From Bryoerythrophyllum caledonicum (Eukaryota > Streptophyta > Bryopsida > Pottiales > Pottiaceae), in contig OZ020524.1 of the NCBI GenBank assembly GCA_963971425.1, forward strand, positions 20,265,022 to 20,329,021: a DNA stretch of 64,000 nucleotides, written 5' to 3'. Positions 62,644 through 64,000 of this stretch are shown here, one piece after another. The notes under the pieces were generated by a model. The model was given only the letters and a program-made list of their open reading frames with translations. It was not told the origin of the DNA and ran no database searches. A program made the position numbers and the translations under genes. Numbering within the stretch: the stretch's first letter is position 1; every line of letters begins with the position of its first letter.

Positions 62644-64000
62644 TCATAAATCAAAACTACTGGCCAACTGTTGTAGCCCAGCCCAGGTGTTTAATACGTC
62701 CACTTTGGTAGCAAAGAGTTGCGTCCTATTCCAGGTCAGATTTTGCCAGGGTTTACTGTTACCCATCGTTGAAGCTGAAAATGACGTTTGCGCTCGGTGG
62801 GACTCTTCGGCGCATTTCGAAATGTGTTCTTCCTTGGACAGAGCGGTACAATGCACGACCTACACATCGAACGAAGCAAACTACTGTCAGACATTCCTAC
62901 TTCAACACTTGAGAGCAATCTCATGAGCTAGGGTTTTAACTCACTGTAGGACCCCGTTGACATGCTTGTTCCAGAACAAATCTCAGAATCGTGGCCTCGC
63001 TTTCTTCAAGGTCGCTGTCAACACCCTGCATAAGCCAAGCAGTGGTCCACAGGTCTCCTTGTGGTGGTTCCCCCTGCACCCATATTCGTTTGTGTCTGCG
63101 CACCACGGAACTCAGCACTTGAGGCAACGATACTCCTGAACCGGCTTGGTTTTCACTAGGGTGAGAAAGTTGGGCTAATGCGATTATTGATGGACAAAAA
63201 GCCGACACATCCCCTGCTAATCCTTGAAGTCCGAGGAACTTGGATGCTTGATCACCTTTGGCCCAGCACTCAGCTACTGCAGATCCATCATCTACAACAA
63301 CAGCAACGCCAAGTGTAACTCACAGATTATTACACAAAGATTTGCATTCTGATGGCGTAGACGTCACATAATATCTTGCAGTAATTAACAAAACGACTTA
63401 GAAAACTAGAATTTTCAAGTAGACTTCCAAAGCTCCAACACATCTCTCTGAAAGATTCCTGACCTATTATAAAGCAGCCACATTTAACTGCAATACACCC
63501 AGCCATATCGTCCCCCATGGGCATTGTATCTACAGAGAACTTTCTCTGAGAGACTGGTCTGGACGTCTGCCACTCCAACTCAAGTTCTTGTACCGATACA
63601 ACCTGAAATGTGCACGTATGGAAGTATTGAGATAAGGCTCAAAGACTTGAAAAGGCATCAAAAAATACAGAAATCAAACAAATGACTACTTAGAGAATGC
63701 ATACTTCACAGATAAGTGGACGCTTACCCTGCAGTGAAGCTTCAGGTGCTTTTTCCTCGGTTCCGATTTACAAATGAAATCATTAAGAAGATCTACAACA
63801 TTTACATTCTCTACGCAGCCCTGTTCGTCCTCAAGTAGCAACCTGTCCAAATACCGCGGTTCGTTTTCGTGCGATAAGACGTAAAGTCTCTCCACTACAC
63901 TTTCAATAAACACGTCTGTAGTTGGAATACCAACAAGGAGATTTGCGTCCCTGTACAAGCCACGATATTCAGAACTGTTCAAATATATAGAAATGATAGA
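62644..64000 (-). CDS. CTC1: CTC1-like CST telomere-capping subunit (3' part, runs off window)
   Basis: Exons in transcript order: 63728-63974, 63464-63602, 62945-63291, 62644-62859, with further exons beyond the right edge. All four fit GT-AG sites and continuous phase. Splicing joins GCFII to DDGSAVAECWA, a typical OB-fold strand pair, then LPQVLSSVVRRHKRIWVQ and ATILRFVLEQA, and the protein ends QQLASSFDL. The arrangement resembles the C-terminal OB folds of plant CTC1, the large subunit of the CTC1-STN1-TEN1 complex that binds telomeric single-stranded DNA and recruits polymerase alpha-primase. The identification rests on remembered C-terminal features, not on alignment. Another OB-fold protein is possible. 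Confidence 0.55.

Overview
This is nuclear DNA of a green plant. Five recognisable genes carry GT-AG introns of roughly 70-500 bp, and their products are plant-specific: a carotenoid desaturase, an R2R3-MYB of the AtMYB61/86 type, a peroxisomal NAD carrier, a class VIII myosin and a CTC1-like telomere protein. CCCTAAA-type telo-box motifs lie upstream of two of them. The gag types, the long-intergenic layout and the unusual DNA transposons would suit a seed-free plant (bryophyte or lycophyte grade). That placement is inference, and the species was not identified.

Layout from left to right. 1-874 (-): 5' part of a SpoU-type organellar RNA 2'-O-methyltransferase gene. 875-8789: intergenic, with a TTAA-flanked piggyBac-like non-autonomous element that holds a nested PIF/Harbinger MITE, and a tRNA-derived SINE whose 3' tail is about 156 TTC repeats. 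8790-12683 (+): zeta-carotene desaturase, 14 exons. 13866-19381 (-): a Ty1/copia retrotransposon with two LTRs, a 5-bp target duplication and broken coding frames. 19387-23563: a MITE and a second copy of the TTAA element. 23564-25875 (+): R2R3-MYB. 27801-30236 (-): peroxisomal NAD carrier, 11 exons. 30882-32697 (-): decayed gag pseudogene interrupted by another TTAA element. 35741-42240: two Tc1-type (DD34E) transposons side by side. 44415-44850 (-): ISXO2/Merlin-like transposase remnant. 45700-47720: degenerate repeat array. 50730-59201 (-): class VIII myosin, 23 exons. 62644-64000 (-): 3' end of a CTC1-like gene.

The host genes do not form an operon or cluster; they are unrelated housekeeping or regulatory loci separated by transposon-rich DNA. 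The most striking part is 35.7-42.2 kb. There two related Tc1-like elements abut at one TA. Each has very long terminal inverted repeats built of tandem units of about 180 bp: five units at each end of the first element and three at each end of the second. The unit number matches between the two ends of each element, which points to homogenisation of the arms. Exon coordinates were worked out by eye from splice sites, reading-frame continuity and remembered family sequences, so individual junctions may be off by a base or so.
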